Notes: generated by a model from the sequence alone, not told the origin. A DNA stretch of 64,000 nt from UBA961 sp049317525 (GCA_049317525.1 JBMOIC010000016.1:3080-67079); one strand, 5' to 3'. Counted from the stretch's first letter, positions 1 to 8,898 are shown. Translations and numbers: made by a program.

Positions 1-743
1 TCACTTGCAGCAACATCGATTGCAAGTAAGATATCGTCTCCAGCATTATAACCTGCAAGAAGAATTGCATTTAAGATATGGTCAAATGCTTCTTCATTGG
101 ATTTCAGAGAAGGTGCAAATCCACCTTCATCACCAACAGATGTATTATACCCGTGTTTTTTAAGAACAGACTTTAAAGCATGAAAAACTTCTGTACCCAT
201 TCTTAATGCATTCGAAAAAGAATCTGCACCTACTGGCATAATCATGAATTCTTGAATATCTACAGTATTATCAGCATGCTTGCCGCCATTCAGAATATTC
301 ATCATCGGAACAGGTAATGTGTTCCCATAAATACCACCTAAATAACGATATAAAGGCATATTATAGTATGCTGCTGATGCCTTTGCTATTGCTAAAGATA
401 CTCCAACAATTGCATTTGCACCTAGATTAGATTTATTTTCCGTTCCATCTAATTCTATTAACAAATCATCAATTTCTGCCTGATCATCTGCATCCAAACC
501 TTCAAGTTCTTCTGCAATGGTACCATTAACATTATCTACAGCCTTTAAAGTGCCTTTGCCACCATATCTGGTAGAATCATCATCTCTAAGTTCGCACGCT
601 TCGTTTTGTCCGGTACTGGCACCAGAAGGAACAGCAGCAATACCATAAGAACCGTCTTCTAATACTACTTCAACTTCTAAAGTAGGATTTCCACGAGAAT
701 CTAAAATTTCTCTGGCATGAATATCAGTAATTGAGGGGTTCAT
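1..743 (-). CDS. eno: Enolase, N-terminal 247 residues (cut by window start)
   Basis: Converts 2-phosphoglycerate to phosphoenolpyruvate in glycolysis and gluconeogenesis, in the cytoplasm. Reading the minus strand from the ATG at 743 gives a typical enolase N-terminus: HAREILDSRGNPT, then VPSGASTG, the NGGKHADN segment and SVGDEGGFAPS. About 247 of the usual 420-430 residues are present. The rest, including the C-terminal TIM barrel with the metal ligands, lies beyond position 1. It is the last visible gene of a minus-strand group and is separated from the gene upstream by a terminator-like hairpin, so it probably has its own promoter. Confidence 0.96.
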   Translation of the reverse strand, partial: MNPSITDIHAREILDSRGNPTLEVEVVLEDGSYGIAAVPSGASTGQNEACELRDDDSTRYGGKGTLKAVDNVNGTIAEELEGLDADDQAEIDDLLIELDGTENKSNLGANAIVGVSLAIAKASAAYYNMPLYRYLGGIYGNTLPVPMMNILNGGKHADNTVDIQEFMIMPVGADSFSNALRMGTEVFHALKSVLKKHGYNTSVGDEGGFAPSLKSNEEAFDHILNAILLAGYNAGDDILLAIDVAAS

Positions 744-804
744 TGTAAAACCTTTATAAAGACAGATGATTGAACATGTAATTACATTATTATTTTTCTT
801 TTAT

Positions 805-851
805 AAAAAAAGGACATCCTTTGCCGCAATGAACAATGGCGCCCTTTTTTT
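805..851 (-). terminator. Probable intrinsic terminator after the pterin dehydratase gene
   Basis: On the minus strand a 9-base arm (seven A and GG) pairs with CCTTTTTTT, with an inner GCC/GGC pairing around a 12-base loop. The hairpin is imperfect but ends in seven T. It sits between the stop of the dehydratase gene and the enolase start, where a terminator would be expected. Confidence 0.45.
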
Positions 852-870
852 AACTTTGTCTATTTCATAT

Positions 871-1164
871 TCAGAAGGAAATAGAATCTATTTTGGATGC
901 TAACTGAAAATCTAATTCTGTTAACCCTCCTTTATCATGAGTACTTATCATAATAGAAACTTTATTCCAACCATATAGTTGTATTTCTGGATGATGATCC
1001 ATAGCTTCTGATACAATTGCAATCGCATTAATAAATCCAATAGCAGATGCAAAATTAGATAGGAGGAATTGTCGTTTAAGGCTTAATCCATCATTAATCC
1101 ACATAGGTAATAAAGCACTATGATTATCGATTAATTCTTTGGAAAGCAATTCTGGTCTACTCAT
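871..1164 (-). CDS. phhB: 4a-hydroxytetrahydrobiopterin dehydratase (PCD/DCoH family)
   Basis: The 97-residue length and the AMDHHPEI...YGWNKVSI...STHDKGGLTELD pattern are those of the pterin-4a-carbinolamine dehydratase family. The HH pair and the THD...GGLT motif form the active site. The enzyme recycles 4a-hydroxytetrahydropterin during aromatic amino acid hydroxylation. No hydroxylase is in this window, so the partner is unknown, and in some bacteria the family serves molybdopterin or folate metabolism instead. It lies 14 bases downstream of thioredoxin on the same strand, so the two are probably co-transcribed. Confidence 0.9.
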   Translation of the reverse strand: MSRPELLSKELIDNHSALLPMWINDGLSLKRQFLLSNFASAIGFINAIAIVSEAMDHHPEIQLYGWNKVSIMISTHDKGGLTELDFQLASKIDSISF

Positions 1165-1178
1165 AATAATCTGTAGAA

Positions 1179-1505
1179 TTAATTAGTATGAGCTTCTAAA
1201 CGTTCTGCAATATATTGCTTGCTTACTGCTCCAATAATAGTATCAACCATTTCTCCACCTTTAAAAATCAATATTGTAGGAATTGATCTTATTCCATATT
1301 TCTGTGGTGCCATTTGATTGCTATCAACATCCATTTTCCCAATCACAACTTTTCCTTCGTATTCGCCGGCTAGTTCTTCAATAATAGGAGCTATCATACG
1401 GCATGGACCACACCATGTAGCCCAAAAATCTACTAATACTGGTTTATCTGATTTAATCACTTCAGTTTCAAAATTTTCATCTGTAATATGCAGAGGGTGT
1501 GACAT
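1179..1505 (-). CDS. trxA: Thioredoxin
   Basis: A 108-residue cytoplasmic thioredoxin, which reduces protein disulfides with electrons from thioredoxin reductase. The sequence shows the conserved order VDFWATWCGPCR (redox CGPC), KMDVDSN, the cis-proline segment IRSIPT and the FKGGE...GA motif. Length and start are standard, with no signal peptide. It is the first gene of a two-gene unit with phhB. The 169-base gap upstream, before the aminotransferase stop, contains a 14-base palindrome (1656-1669) of unknown use. Confidence 0.97.
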   Translation of the reverse strand: MSHPLHITDENFETEVIKSDKPVLVDFWATWCGPCRMIAPIIEELAGEYEGKVVIGKMDVDSNQMAPQKYGIRSIPTILIFKGGEMVDTIIGAVSKQYIAERLEAHTN

Positions 1506-1655
1506 ATTATATTACCTTTAGTTAGAATTATTTATTTATGAATGCAGACTAAATTACCAAATTTTACATTGAACTATTAAACAAAATTAAAAGTATCGTA
1601 TGCTTTTACTTTACTATGAATCTACAGCATGGTTTTCATCGATAAACAATTATAA

Positions 1656-1669
1656 GTAAGTATACTTAC
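1656..1669. repeat. 14-base perfect palindrome between the aminotransferase and trxA
   Basis: GTAAGTATACTTAC reads the same on both strands and starts just past the aminotransferase stop, upstream of trxA. It has no loop, so it is not a terminator. It could be an operator, but in DNA this AT-rich a palindrome of this size is expected by chance several times per window. Confidence 0.3.
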
Positions 1670-1674
1670 AAACT

Positions 1675-2856
1675 CTATATATAGTTTTTTATCGTTAAGA
1701 AACGTTCTGCCGCAGTTTCAAGTGTAGAATACTTTTTACAAAAACAAAACCTAACATAAGTACTTGCTCTTTCGGGGCGCAGATAAAAACTTCCTGGTGG
1801 TATACATGCAATTCCACATGTTTTGATTAGCCATTTAGCAAAATCATTAGTATGTGCAAATGGAAAATCCACCGTATCAGCCATCATAAAATACGTACCT
1901 TCGGATACAATAGGATAAAGGCCAGCATGTGATAAAATCGATGAAAGATAATCTCTTTTTTTTCGATAATCTTGTACTAATTGACTATAATATTCATCTG
2001 GTAAATCTAAAGCTGCTGCTGCTGCATATTGCATTGGAGTAATGCTAGAGAACACATTAAATTGATGTACATTTCTTATTGGTTTTTGAAGAGCTTCACT
2101 AGAAATGGCCCAACCTAATTTCCATCCAGTAAATGAAAATGTTTTACCAATGCTAGATATAGTAATTGTTCGGTTTTCCATGTCTGGCATTGATCGCAAT
2201 TGTATATGGATATGATTATCAAAAACTAGATGTTCATATACTTCATCAACAATTGCAAGTACATCAAATTCATTACATAAATCAGAAATAAAACCTAATT
2301 CAGTTCTATTAAACACAGTTCCGGAAGGATTATGCGGGGTATTAATGATAATTGCTTTTGTTTTTTCTGAAAAAGCTGCTTTTAACTCTACTGGATTGAA
2401 TCTATATAATGGTTCATGCAATGTTACTGGCACTGGAATTCCACCTGCAATTGTTATTGCGGGCACATAAGAATCATAGCAAGGTTCAAAAACAATTACT
2501 TCATCACCTGGATTGATAAAAGCTAATATTGTAGAAAACAAAGCTTCTGTTGCACCAGACATAACAGTTATCTGTGACGATGGGTCAATATCATGTTGAT
2601 AGAATCTAGAGGAATGCCTTGCAATTGATTTCTTAAACCCGTTTTCACCAGACATAGCCGCATATTGATTTCTACCAGAAGCTATAGCCTCCATGGCAAT
2701 CCGTTTTATTTCTATTGGGCCGTCAAAATCCGGGAAACCTTGTCCTAAATTTACTGCATTATATTGATGTGCTAATGCACTAATCTCTGTAAAGATAGTT
2801 GTTCCAAAAGACTCTGTTCTTTGTGAAGCAGTTAATTTTGAAAGGGAAGTTTTCAT
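1675..2856 (-). CDS. PLP-dependent aminotransferase class I/II (methionine/kynurenine type)
   Basis: A 393-residue fold-type I aminotransferase. It opens with NLGQGFPDFDGP, typical of the kynurenine-oxoglutarate and methionine (YbdL) aminotransferase subgroup. Other marks are the cofactor-binding SGATEALF, NTPHNPSGTVF (Asn), IVDEVYEHL (Asp/Tyr) and the Schiff-base lysine in SIGKTFSFTGWKLGW, with the substrate-carboxylate Arg near the C-terminus (YVRFCF). It transfers amino groups between amino acids and 2-oxo acids in the cytoplasm. Exact specificity cannot be read from sequence. A kynurenine role is possible because kmo is 13 kb away, but the genes are not linked. It follows the TerC gene closely on the same strand. 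Confidence 0.88.
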   Translation of the reverse strand: MKTSLSKLTASQRTESFGTTIFTEISALAHQYNAVNLGQGFPDFDGPIEIKRIAMEAIASGRNQYAAMSGENGFKKSIARHSSRFYQHDIDPSSQITVMSGATEALFSTILAFINPGDEVIVFEPCYDSYVPAITIAGGIPVPVTLHEPLYRFNPVELKAAFSEKTKAIIINTPHNPSGTVFNRTELGFISDLCNEFDVLAIVDEVYEHLVFDNHIHIQLRSMPDMENRTITISSIGKTFSFTGWKLGWAISSEALQKPIRNVHQFNVFSSITPMQYAAAAALDLPDEYYSQLVQDYRKKRDYLSSILSHAGLYPIVSEGTYFMMADTVDFPFAHTNDFAKWLIKTCGIACIPPGSFYLRPERASTYVRFCFCKKYSTLETAAERFLTIKNYI

Positions 2857-2865
2857 TCAGTTTTA

Positions 2866-3609
2866 TTAACGCAGATGTAATGGTTTATTCTGATTTTTAC
2901 GAAATCGCATATTTAGTACTTCTACTAATAATGAAAATGCCATTGCTGTATAGATGTATCCCTTAGGTACATGTATAGCAAAACCTTCTATAAATAATGT
3001 AAGGCCAACCATTAATAAAAATGACAATGCTAACATCTTTAAAGTAGGATGCGCTTCTATATATTTACTGATTGAAGTAGATGAAAACAACATGATAATT
3101 AAGGCAATGATAATAGCCATAATCATAATAGGTATTTGATTTGCCAATCCAATTGCTGTAATAACCGAATCTAATGAAAACACCAAATCTATTAATAGCA
3201 CTTGCGCCATTATAGATGTAAATGCTTTAGATTTTATAGTGCTATTTTTATCTTCGTGATGGCTTTCTCCTTCTAACTTGGAGTGGATTTCTATTGTACT
3301 TTTTGCAAGCAGAAATAATCCACCAAACATCATAATCAAATCACGCCCCGAAAACTCATGATGCAAAATCGTAAACAATGGATATACCAACCCTGCAATC
3401 CAGGATATACTGAGTAATAAAATAGTACGAAGTAGTAAAGCTCCAATTATCCAAATTTTTCTGGCCTTAGCATGATCTTGTGCCGGTAATTTTCCAACGA
3501 TAATGGACACAAAAATTACATTGTCTATTCCCAATACAATTTCTAATAAAGATAAAGTCAATAGACTAAATAATCCTTCTGGGGTAAAAACCGAATATAA
3601 TATTTCCAT
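2866..3609 (-). CDS. TerC-family integral membrane protein
   Basis: A 247-residue multi-spanning inner-membrane protein with the TerC signature: SLLEIVLGIDNVIFVSII near the N-terminus and its internal echo IDLVFSLDSVITAIGL at mid-protein. The acidic residues inside these helices are the family's proposed metal-binding sites. TerC proteins are linked to tellurite resistance, and others to manganese export or metallation of exported proteins. I start at the ATG at 3609 (MEILYSVF), because an upstream TTG would add only four residues. It lies 9 bases before the aminotransferase and is probably co-transcribed with it. Confidence 0.88.
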   Translation of the reverse strand: MEILYSVFTPEGLFSLLTLSLLEIVLGIDNVIFVSIIVGKLPAQDHAKARKIWIIGALLLRTILLLSISWIAGLVYPLFTILHHEFSGRDLIMMFGGLFLLAKSTIEIHSKLEGESHHEDKNSTIKSKAFTSIMAQVLLIDLVFSLDSVITAIGLANQIPIMIMAIIIALIIMLFSSTSISKYIEAHPTLKMLALSFLLMVGLTLFIEGFAIHVPKGYIYTAMAFSLLVEVLNMRFRKNQNKPLHLR

Positions 3610-3690
3610 GTTTTCAAGCAATGATTGTATTAAATATTAGCACAAGTTACTAAAGGGATACATCACAAAAAAAAATACAAGCAATCTAAT

Positions 3691-3713
3691 GAAGATAAAT
3701 TATGTTTATCTTC
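3691..3713. promoter_or_regulatory. 9-bp inverted repeat in the divergent terC / sigma-factor gap
   Basis: GAAGATAAA, five bases, then TTTATCTTC form a perfect dyad 83 bases before the sigma factor start. The flanking genes diverge, so a terminator makes no sense here. An operator or regulator-binding site is the natural reading, but no known factor is matched. Confidence 0.35.
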
Positions 3714-3795
3714 GCTAATGATTTGATTTGTTTATAAGTTGTAGGATTTTATCTGTAACTTAATAATGAAAAGTTTGTTTCTATAATTACCGTTT

Positions 3796-4359
3796 ATGAA
3801 TTCTTCACATGCACATGTTTCCGATATAGAGCTCTATGCTGCACTGAAAAATGGTAAAAGCGTTTCAGAGCCAGCATTTGCAGAACTTTATGCCAGATAT
3901 TCTCCTAGGATTTTTGCTTATTGCAGAAGAATTTTAGGTAATCGAGAAAGTGCACAAGATGCTTTTCAAGAAACATTTATACGATTCTATAATAGTGCGC
4001 AACAAAACAGAGAAATGACAAATGTACCTGCTTATTTATTAAGAATTGCCAGGAATATATGTCTAAATATGCAGAGAAATAATCATAGAACAACAAATTT
4101 AGAAGATTATCATTTACCCTATACAGAAGAATATTCGCATGAAAAAAAAGAATTACTCTCTTTAGTTACTACTGCCCTAGAGTTATTACCTGAAGACTAC
4201 AGAGAATCTTTTGTATTAAGAGAATATGATGGTCTAAGTTATCAAGAGATTGCCGACTTAACCCAAACTAGCTTGGCAACTGTTAAAATCAGAATATTTA
4301 GAGCAAAACAAAAAATTCGTGAGATTTTAGCACCTTATTTATCGGATTTATCACAATAA
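3796..4359 (+). CDS. ECF-type RNA polymerase sigma factor
   Basis: A 187-residue sigma-70 family protein of the extracytoplasmic-function class. Region 2 covers about residues 22-95 (FAELYARYSPRIFAYC, then the core-binding DAFQETFIRFY and YLLRIARNICLN). Region 4 covers about 130-180 (LELLPEDYRESFVLREYDG, then the helix-turn-helix SYQEIADLTQTSLATVKIR). Regions 1 and 3 are absent, as in ECF factors. It directs core RNA polymerase to a stimulus-specific regulon. The next gene, 26 bases downstream, encodes an anti-sigma-like protein, the usual partner arrangement. The target promoter is unknown and may include its own. Confidence 0.93.
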   Translation: MNSSHAHVSDIELYAALKNGKSVSEPAFAELYARYSPRIFAYCRRILGNRESAQDAFQETFIRFYNSAQQNREMTNVPAYLLRIARNICLNMQRNNHRTTNLEDYHLPYTEEYSHEKKELLSLVTTALELLPEDYRESFVLREYDGLSYQEIADLTQTSLATVKIRIFRAKQKIREILAPYLSDLSQ

Positions 4360-4385
4360 TTCGCATCTTTTAATGCTGTATATAT

Positions 4386-5606
4386 ATGGATATCAATAAT
4401 TTACATTTATCATCTGAATCAGAACAGCTGCTTGTTTCTTTTCTAGACGGAGAATTATCACTAGAAAAAGAACAAGAATTGTTTTCACAGCTAGCTGTTA
4501 ATGAAAATGATATTCGCTCTTCAATGAGAGAATTACTAGCCATTCGCAATGCTGTTCAACATGATGTGGAAGCCTTCACACCTCCAACTGAGTCCAAAGA
4601 CATCATTTTCTCTTCCATCGGTTTAAGTCTTCCAAAAGTAGCAGGATTACCTGTTCATGCTCATTCGAATATGTGGAAAAAATACATCATTCCTTTGGCT
4701 CTTTTAACAATAGGTATTGGATCAGGCATTGCATTTACATTCGATAAATACGCTAAAGATCGTAATGAAATTCTATCTCTAATCAATTCTGCAAAAAACT
4801 ATGTTTCACCATCTCAAGCAGTAATTTCTTCTAAAGAAAACACACAGGTTCCTAATATAATATTACAACAGCCAACAAAAATAGTTTATAAAGATAGAAT
4901 TATTCAACCAGAACCTATCGAGAAGAAAATAGATATATCATCTGTATTATCTACACCAAATGAAATTGCATCTCATGTTACAATTACCGAAATACCTCAA
5001 ACTATTTTAGATAAAGACTTAACAATATTCCCTTTGACAAATGAATCAAAAGTGATAGAAGAAGTAGCTAATGCAGTTGCACCTTCTCAGATCACCAATG
5101 AGAACAATATAGAATATCCTTTGTTCTGGACTCAAATCCGAGGATTGTCAACCGTTAATGGCAATGAATATTCAGGAATTCAGCCAACTGCTTCTATTAC
5201 AGACAATGTAAAACTAGCATTTGCATATTCTTTGTCTGATAACTTTGCTGTAGGTTTTGAAGCAGGACGTGAATTATATGCCTTACAATATCAAGGAATT
5301 AAAGACAATAGATCGGTTGATTTTTATCAATTATCCCCTATGTTGTCTGGCGGACTTTTTGTTCAAGCTAGAACAAATCCACAAGAAATTATTGCTAAAG
5401 GTTCTCAGTTATATCTATCAGGTTTTGCTGGCGGAACCGAAGTTGGTTTATTAGGAAGAATTGGCTCGGGTATTATTTATCCTATTACACCTAAATTTGC
5501 AGTAAATATTGGTTGCGAACAATCTTGGATGAATTATCAATATCAAGGAAATTGGTTTCAAACTCAAAAATTAGACATCTTATATGGCATTACGATTACA
5601 TTCTAA
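4386..5606 (+). CDS. Anti-sigma-like membrane protein with C-terminal outer-membrane-barrel-like domain
   Basis: Seen: residues 1-90 resemble the helical anti-sigma N-domain (LLVSFLDGELSLEKEQELF) but have no HxxxCxxC zinc motif. Residues about 98-118 are one hydrophobic helix (IIPLALLTIGIGSGIAF). Residues 120-240 are a polar Pro/Ile/Glu-rich linker. Residues about 245-406 alternate polar and apolar residues in strand-turn-strand fashion (KLAFAYSLSDNFAVGFEAG) and end in aromatic Phe after ILYGITIT, like an outer-membrane beta-barrel. Inferred: the protein holds the sigma factor encoded just upstream and senses the envelope. One chain touching cytoplasm, inner membrane and outer membrane would be unusual. 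Alternatively, the C-domain is a periplasmic beta domain. It is continuous with no frameshift visible. Confidence 0.7.
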   Translation: MDINNLHLSSESEQLLVSFLDGELSLEKEQELFSQLAVNENDIRSSMRELLAIRNAVQHDVEAFTPPTESKDIIFSSIGLSLPKVAGLPVHAHSNMWKKYIIPLALLTIGIGSGIAFTFDKYAKDRNEILSLINSAKNYVSPSQAVISSKENTQVPNIILQQPTKIVYKDRIIQPEPIEKKIDISSVLSTPNEIASHVTITEIPQTILDKDLTIFPLTNESKVIEEVANAVAPSQITNENNIEYPLFWTQIRGLSTVNGNEYSGIQPTASITDNVKLAFAYSLSDNFAVGFEAGRELYALQYQGIKDNRSVDFYQLSPMLSGGLFVQARTNPQEIIAKGSQLYLSGFAGGTEVGLLGRIGSGIIYPITPKFAVNIGCEQSWMNYQYQGNWFQTQKLDILYGITITF

Positions 5607-5646
5607 ACCATAAGAGATTCTGTACTTTATACATAATCTTGTATTT

Positions 5647-6357
5647 ATGACTATATCAATTAAACATATCTTATTACTTTGCACTCTTTGCATTTCCCTA
5701 TTTATAGGTGGATGCAAAGAACCCACAGATTTAGGTGGAAATATTATTATTGAGCCAAAATCAACGAAAAGTATTTCTAATAAGGATATATCCATATCAT
5801 ATTTTGGCAAAGGTAATTACTCTATATTTAATCAAAGAGATCCAGATGACTTGATCTGGACATTATCCTCTTTGAATGTAAAAGATATTATTATTGATAC
5901 TACTCTTACTAATTCAATAACATTAAGCGTACATGGAGAGGGTATAATTTCAAGAGATGTAACTAATGAATTAGCTAAGAGTTTCCCCACTAAGATAAGC
6001 TTTGAGATTGATTCACTAGTAATTCCATCTGTACAATCAGATCCTAAAAATCAATTACCTCCTAGACCAATTCAATTAGATGATGTCGAAGTAGAAATAA
6101 CGATAAATAATAGAAAAATGATAGGTGGTGTACAAAAGCTAGATCAAATATTTAAAAGAATATCTTTAAGAGAACGTGATAATTTTTTAAAGTCATTTGT
6201 GTCTGCTTGTACATATCCTCCTAATTCATCAACGCCTGGTAAAGGCGAATTGAATATTTTCTTACAATTCCTTATCCCAAATATTGAAGTTATAAATGAA
6301 AATAAAAAAGAAAAATCATTTATTTCTGGCGAAACTGCAATCAAGTTAAAATGGTAA
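5647..6357 (+). CDS. Lipoprotein of unknown function in the sigma-factor unit
   Basis: A 236-residue protein with a signal peptide ending in a lipobox: hydrophobic residues 7-20, then FIGGC with the lipidated cysteine at 23, followed by KEPTDLGG. The mature part is rich in Ile, Asp and Ser and has alternating beta-like segments (TLTNSITLSVHGEG, KISFEIDSLVIPS). I recognise no family. It should be anchored in the outer membrane or periplasmic face. It starts 40 bases after the anti-sigma-like gene and ends 25 bases before the T9SS protein, so it probably belongs to one operon with them and may be part of the surface assembly they control. Confidence 0.72.
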   Translation: MTISIKHILLLCTLCISLFIGGCKEPTDLGGNIIIEPKSTKSISNKDISISYFGKGNYSIFNQRDPDDLIWTLSSLNVKDIIIDTTLTNSITLSVHGEGIISRDVTNELAKSFPTKISFEIDSLVIPSVQSDPKNQLPPRPIQLDDVEVEITINNRKMIGGVQKLDQIFKRISLRERDNFLKSFVSACTYPPNSSTPGKGELNIFLQFLIPNIEVINENKKEKSFISGETAIKLKW

Positions 6358-6382
6358 TATATATTTTTTATCAAGGTGATTT

Positions 6383-8875
6383 ATGAAGAATTTTCTACAA
6401 AACATAGCAAAACGAGTAATGATAATTGCTCTATTGGCTATTGCATCATTTGCTAATTTGATGGCCCTTCCTGGTACGCCAACAAATTTCAATGTAACAA
6501 TTGAAGGTGCTGGCACTGCTCCAGCAACTATCATTGCTTCTTGGAAACCTGCTCAAGATGCAGATTCTAATACACAATATTTAGTGTATATGGCAACTAC
6601 AATCAATGGCGTCTTAACAGATTTCAAAGTAATAGCAGATCCATTTGAAACAAAATGTGTTAAACAGGGATTAGCAGCAGGAACATATAAATTATATGTA
6701 ACTGCAAAAAATTCTGGCTCAGAGAGCCTACCAACTGAAAAGAAAATGATTGTCATCAAAGAGGCAAATTCATTATTCAAATTTATTTCAGAACCTTTAA
6801 AAACTGGTTATACTGGTATTGCTTATCAATATATGCCCAAAGTTTCTGTACCAACTGATTATAAAGGTGGTTTTGCTTGGGCATTAGTTAAATCTCCAGA
6901 TGGTATGACTATTACCAATGATGGTAAAATTGAATGGAAATCGCCAATTGCGGGTGTGTATCAGATTGTTTTAACATGTGCAATGACAGATGCTCCAAAA
7001 ACTATTATTACACAATCATTTGAGTTAAAGATAAGCGATAAGAATGTTGAGCAGAAATTCTCAATCATAAGCAAGCCTTCAACAATAGGTTGCATAAATA
7101 AAGAATATATATATGAGCCTAAACTTCAAACTATGTATTCAACTGCTGTTTTATGGAAGCTAATTTCAGGACCAGATGGCCTTACAATAAATCCATCAAC
7201 TGGAAGAATTGTATGGGCTCCTAAAAATATTGGCGAATACAAAGTCATTATTGCTGCAATACAAATTATCGGTAATGATACATTAATAACCGATCAATTA
7301 TGGATTATTAATGTTAAAGAAAATTGCGAAGGATCTGATAAACCACTTCCATGTGCAATGTTGGTAGGATATGTCAAAGATGCTAATGGCCAGCCAATAG
7401 CTTCTGGTATTGTAAAGGCAATTCGTTTGGAAAAAGATAATCAAGGCCAAAGCTCTTATACTGTTGCTTTTAAAATGGGACAATGGTCTATGAAAGTTAG
7501 AGAAGGTTCTTATAAAATCTTATTCACCGGTGAGTCTTTTATTGAAGAATGGTATAAAGATGCTAAGGAGATGTCTTTAGCAAAAATAATGGTTGCCACA
7601 TGCAACAATACTTATGAAATTCCTGCTATTGTGGAATTAAAAAAGAAAGCAAAATATTGGCTTGTAGAAGGTTCAGTTAAAAATTCAAAAGGAGATGGTA
7701 TTCCTAATTCACTTGTACAGTTTATCGGTAAAAACCCTAATGGCAGTACAAAAGAAAATATTATCATTTCAGCTAAAACAGATAATACAGGAAATTATAG
7801 AATTGAATTACCAGAAAACTATGCAATGATTGGTTTGGCAATTCCTACTGGTGATTATTCAGCATTATACTTGCAATCTTATTATGATGGCAAACAAAAT
7901 ATTGCTGAAGCTACCACTATAGTATTAACTCAAAATACAAATATCAACTTTGTTCTTCAGGATAAGCCAGTATATAAAAATGGTTTTGCCGCTTCCTTAA
8001 AAGATACTGCAGGCAAAGGATTATTTGGAAAAATCATTGCACTTCCCATTGCAAATGGCAAAGAGCCTAAAAAAGGTATTGCAAGAACATTAAATACAGA
8101 TTTAGAAGGAAATGCAATATTTAATAATCTTGAACCCGGTGAATATGTTCTTTTTGGCATTCCTGATACACGCTATTATGCACCTGGATATTATACATCA
8201 AGTGGTTTTGCAGCAAAAAAATGGCAAGATGCAACGCGTATTTCTGTTGGTGACAATATGATTGCCCTTGTGTTTGATATTAGACTAGTACCTGTTTTAG
8301 GCAAAAAAGGTGCTGCTAAATTAGATGGTATTATCAATAAAAAAGGTACTTTCAAAATAGATTCACCTCTTGCTGAATCTAGTGTTGGTGGTGCATTTAT
8401 TTATGCAGTAGATGATAATAATGAAATTTCAGATTACTGTTTAAGTGATGATAAAGGCGTTTATTCTATTGATGAGCTTGGACAAGGATTATTTACTCTT
8501 ATTGCTGATAAAATTGACTTTGAAGGATATCAATCAGTAATCACTACAGACTATGCTACGATTCCAAATGTAGTAAAGAATATTACTTTAAACTCAAACT
8601 CTGTTAGCGATGTTCAAGAGAATGTATTTGGTTCTTCTTATACAGTATATCCAAATCCAACAACATCAATTCTTTCAATAGCTTTACCTCATTATACTGG
8701 CTCTGCAACTATTCAGATATTCTCTTCTTTAGGAACTATCAATGCAGAACAAACTATAGATTGTCAAAATGGTGCTGCTCAGGTTTCAGTGCAAGATTTA
8801 CCTGCTGGTTCTTATACTTTCCGAATCATGAATAATCAATCTGTGATCACAGGTCAATTTATCATTATTCGATAG
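6383..8875 (+). CDS. Secreted T9SS cargo protein with Ig-like and CarboxypepD_reg-like repeats
   Basis: An 830-residue exported protein. Order: signal peptide (about 1-30, VMIIALLAIASFANLMA); a fibronectin III-like domain (30-125); two putative Ig/cadherin-like repeats (about 132-220 and 226-312, each with a GxIxW...G.Y.V motif); several carboxypeptidase-regulatory-like beta repeats (about 325-740, for example GYVKDANGQPIASG and GSVKNSKGDGIPNS); and a C-terminal type A sorting domain (about 750-830) starting VYPNPTTSILSI and ending FIIIR. The sorting domain sends such proteins across the outer membrane by T9SS. There is no catalytic motif, so it looks structural or adhesive. A good Shine-Dalgarno (AAGGTGAT) precedes the ATG. 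It is the last gene of the sigma-factor unit. Confidence 0.85.
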   Translation: MKNFLQNIAKRVMIIALLAIASFANLMALPGTPTNFNVTIEGAGTAPATIIASWKPAQDADSNTQYLVYMATTINGVLTDFKVIADPFETKCVKQGLAAGTYKLYVTAKNSGSESLPTEKKMIVIKEANSLFKFISEPLKTGYTGIAYQYMPKVSVPTDYKGGFAWALVKSPDGMTITNDGKIEWKSPIAGVYQIVLTCAMTDAPKTIITQSFELKISDKNVEQKFSIISKPSTIGCINKEYIYEPKLQTMYSTAVLWKLISGPDGLTINPSTGRIVWAPKNIGEYKVIIAAIQIIGNDTLITDQLWIINVKENCEGSDKPLPCAMLVGYVKDANGQPIASGIVKAIRLEKDNQGQSSYTVAFKMGQWSMKVREGSYKILFTGESFIEEWYKDAKEMSLAKIMVATCNNTYEIPAIVELKKKAKYWLVEGSVKNSKGDGIPNSLVQFIGKNPNGSTKENIIISAKTDNTGNYRIELPENYAMIGLAIPTGDYSALYLQSYYDGKQNIAEATTIVLTQNTNINFVLQDKPVYKNGFAASLKDTAGKGLFGKIIALPIANGKEPKKGIARTLNTDLEGNAIFNNLEPGEYVLFGIPDTRYYAPGYYTSSGFAAKKWQDATRISVGDNMIALVFDIRLVPVLGKKGAAKLDGIINKKGTFKIDSPLAESSVGGAFIYAVDDNNEISDYCLSDDKGVYSIDELGQGLFTLIADKIDFEGYQSVITTDYATIPNVVKNITLNSNSVSDVQENVFGSSYTVYPNPTTSILSIALPHYTGSATIQIFSSLGTINAEQTIDCQNGAAQVSVQDLPAGSYTFRIMNNQSVITGQFIIIR

Positions 8876-8898
8876 TATAAGCCAAGTTTTCGAAAAAC

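Noticed and set aside
776..787. ATGTAATTACAT palindrome upstream of enolase as an operator
   Set aside because: A 12-base palindrome is expected many times in 64 kb of this base composition, and there is no second copy or dyad extension.
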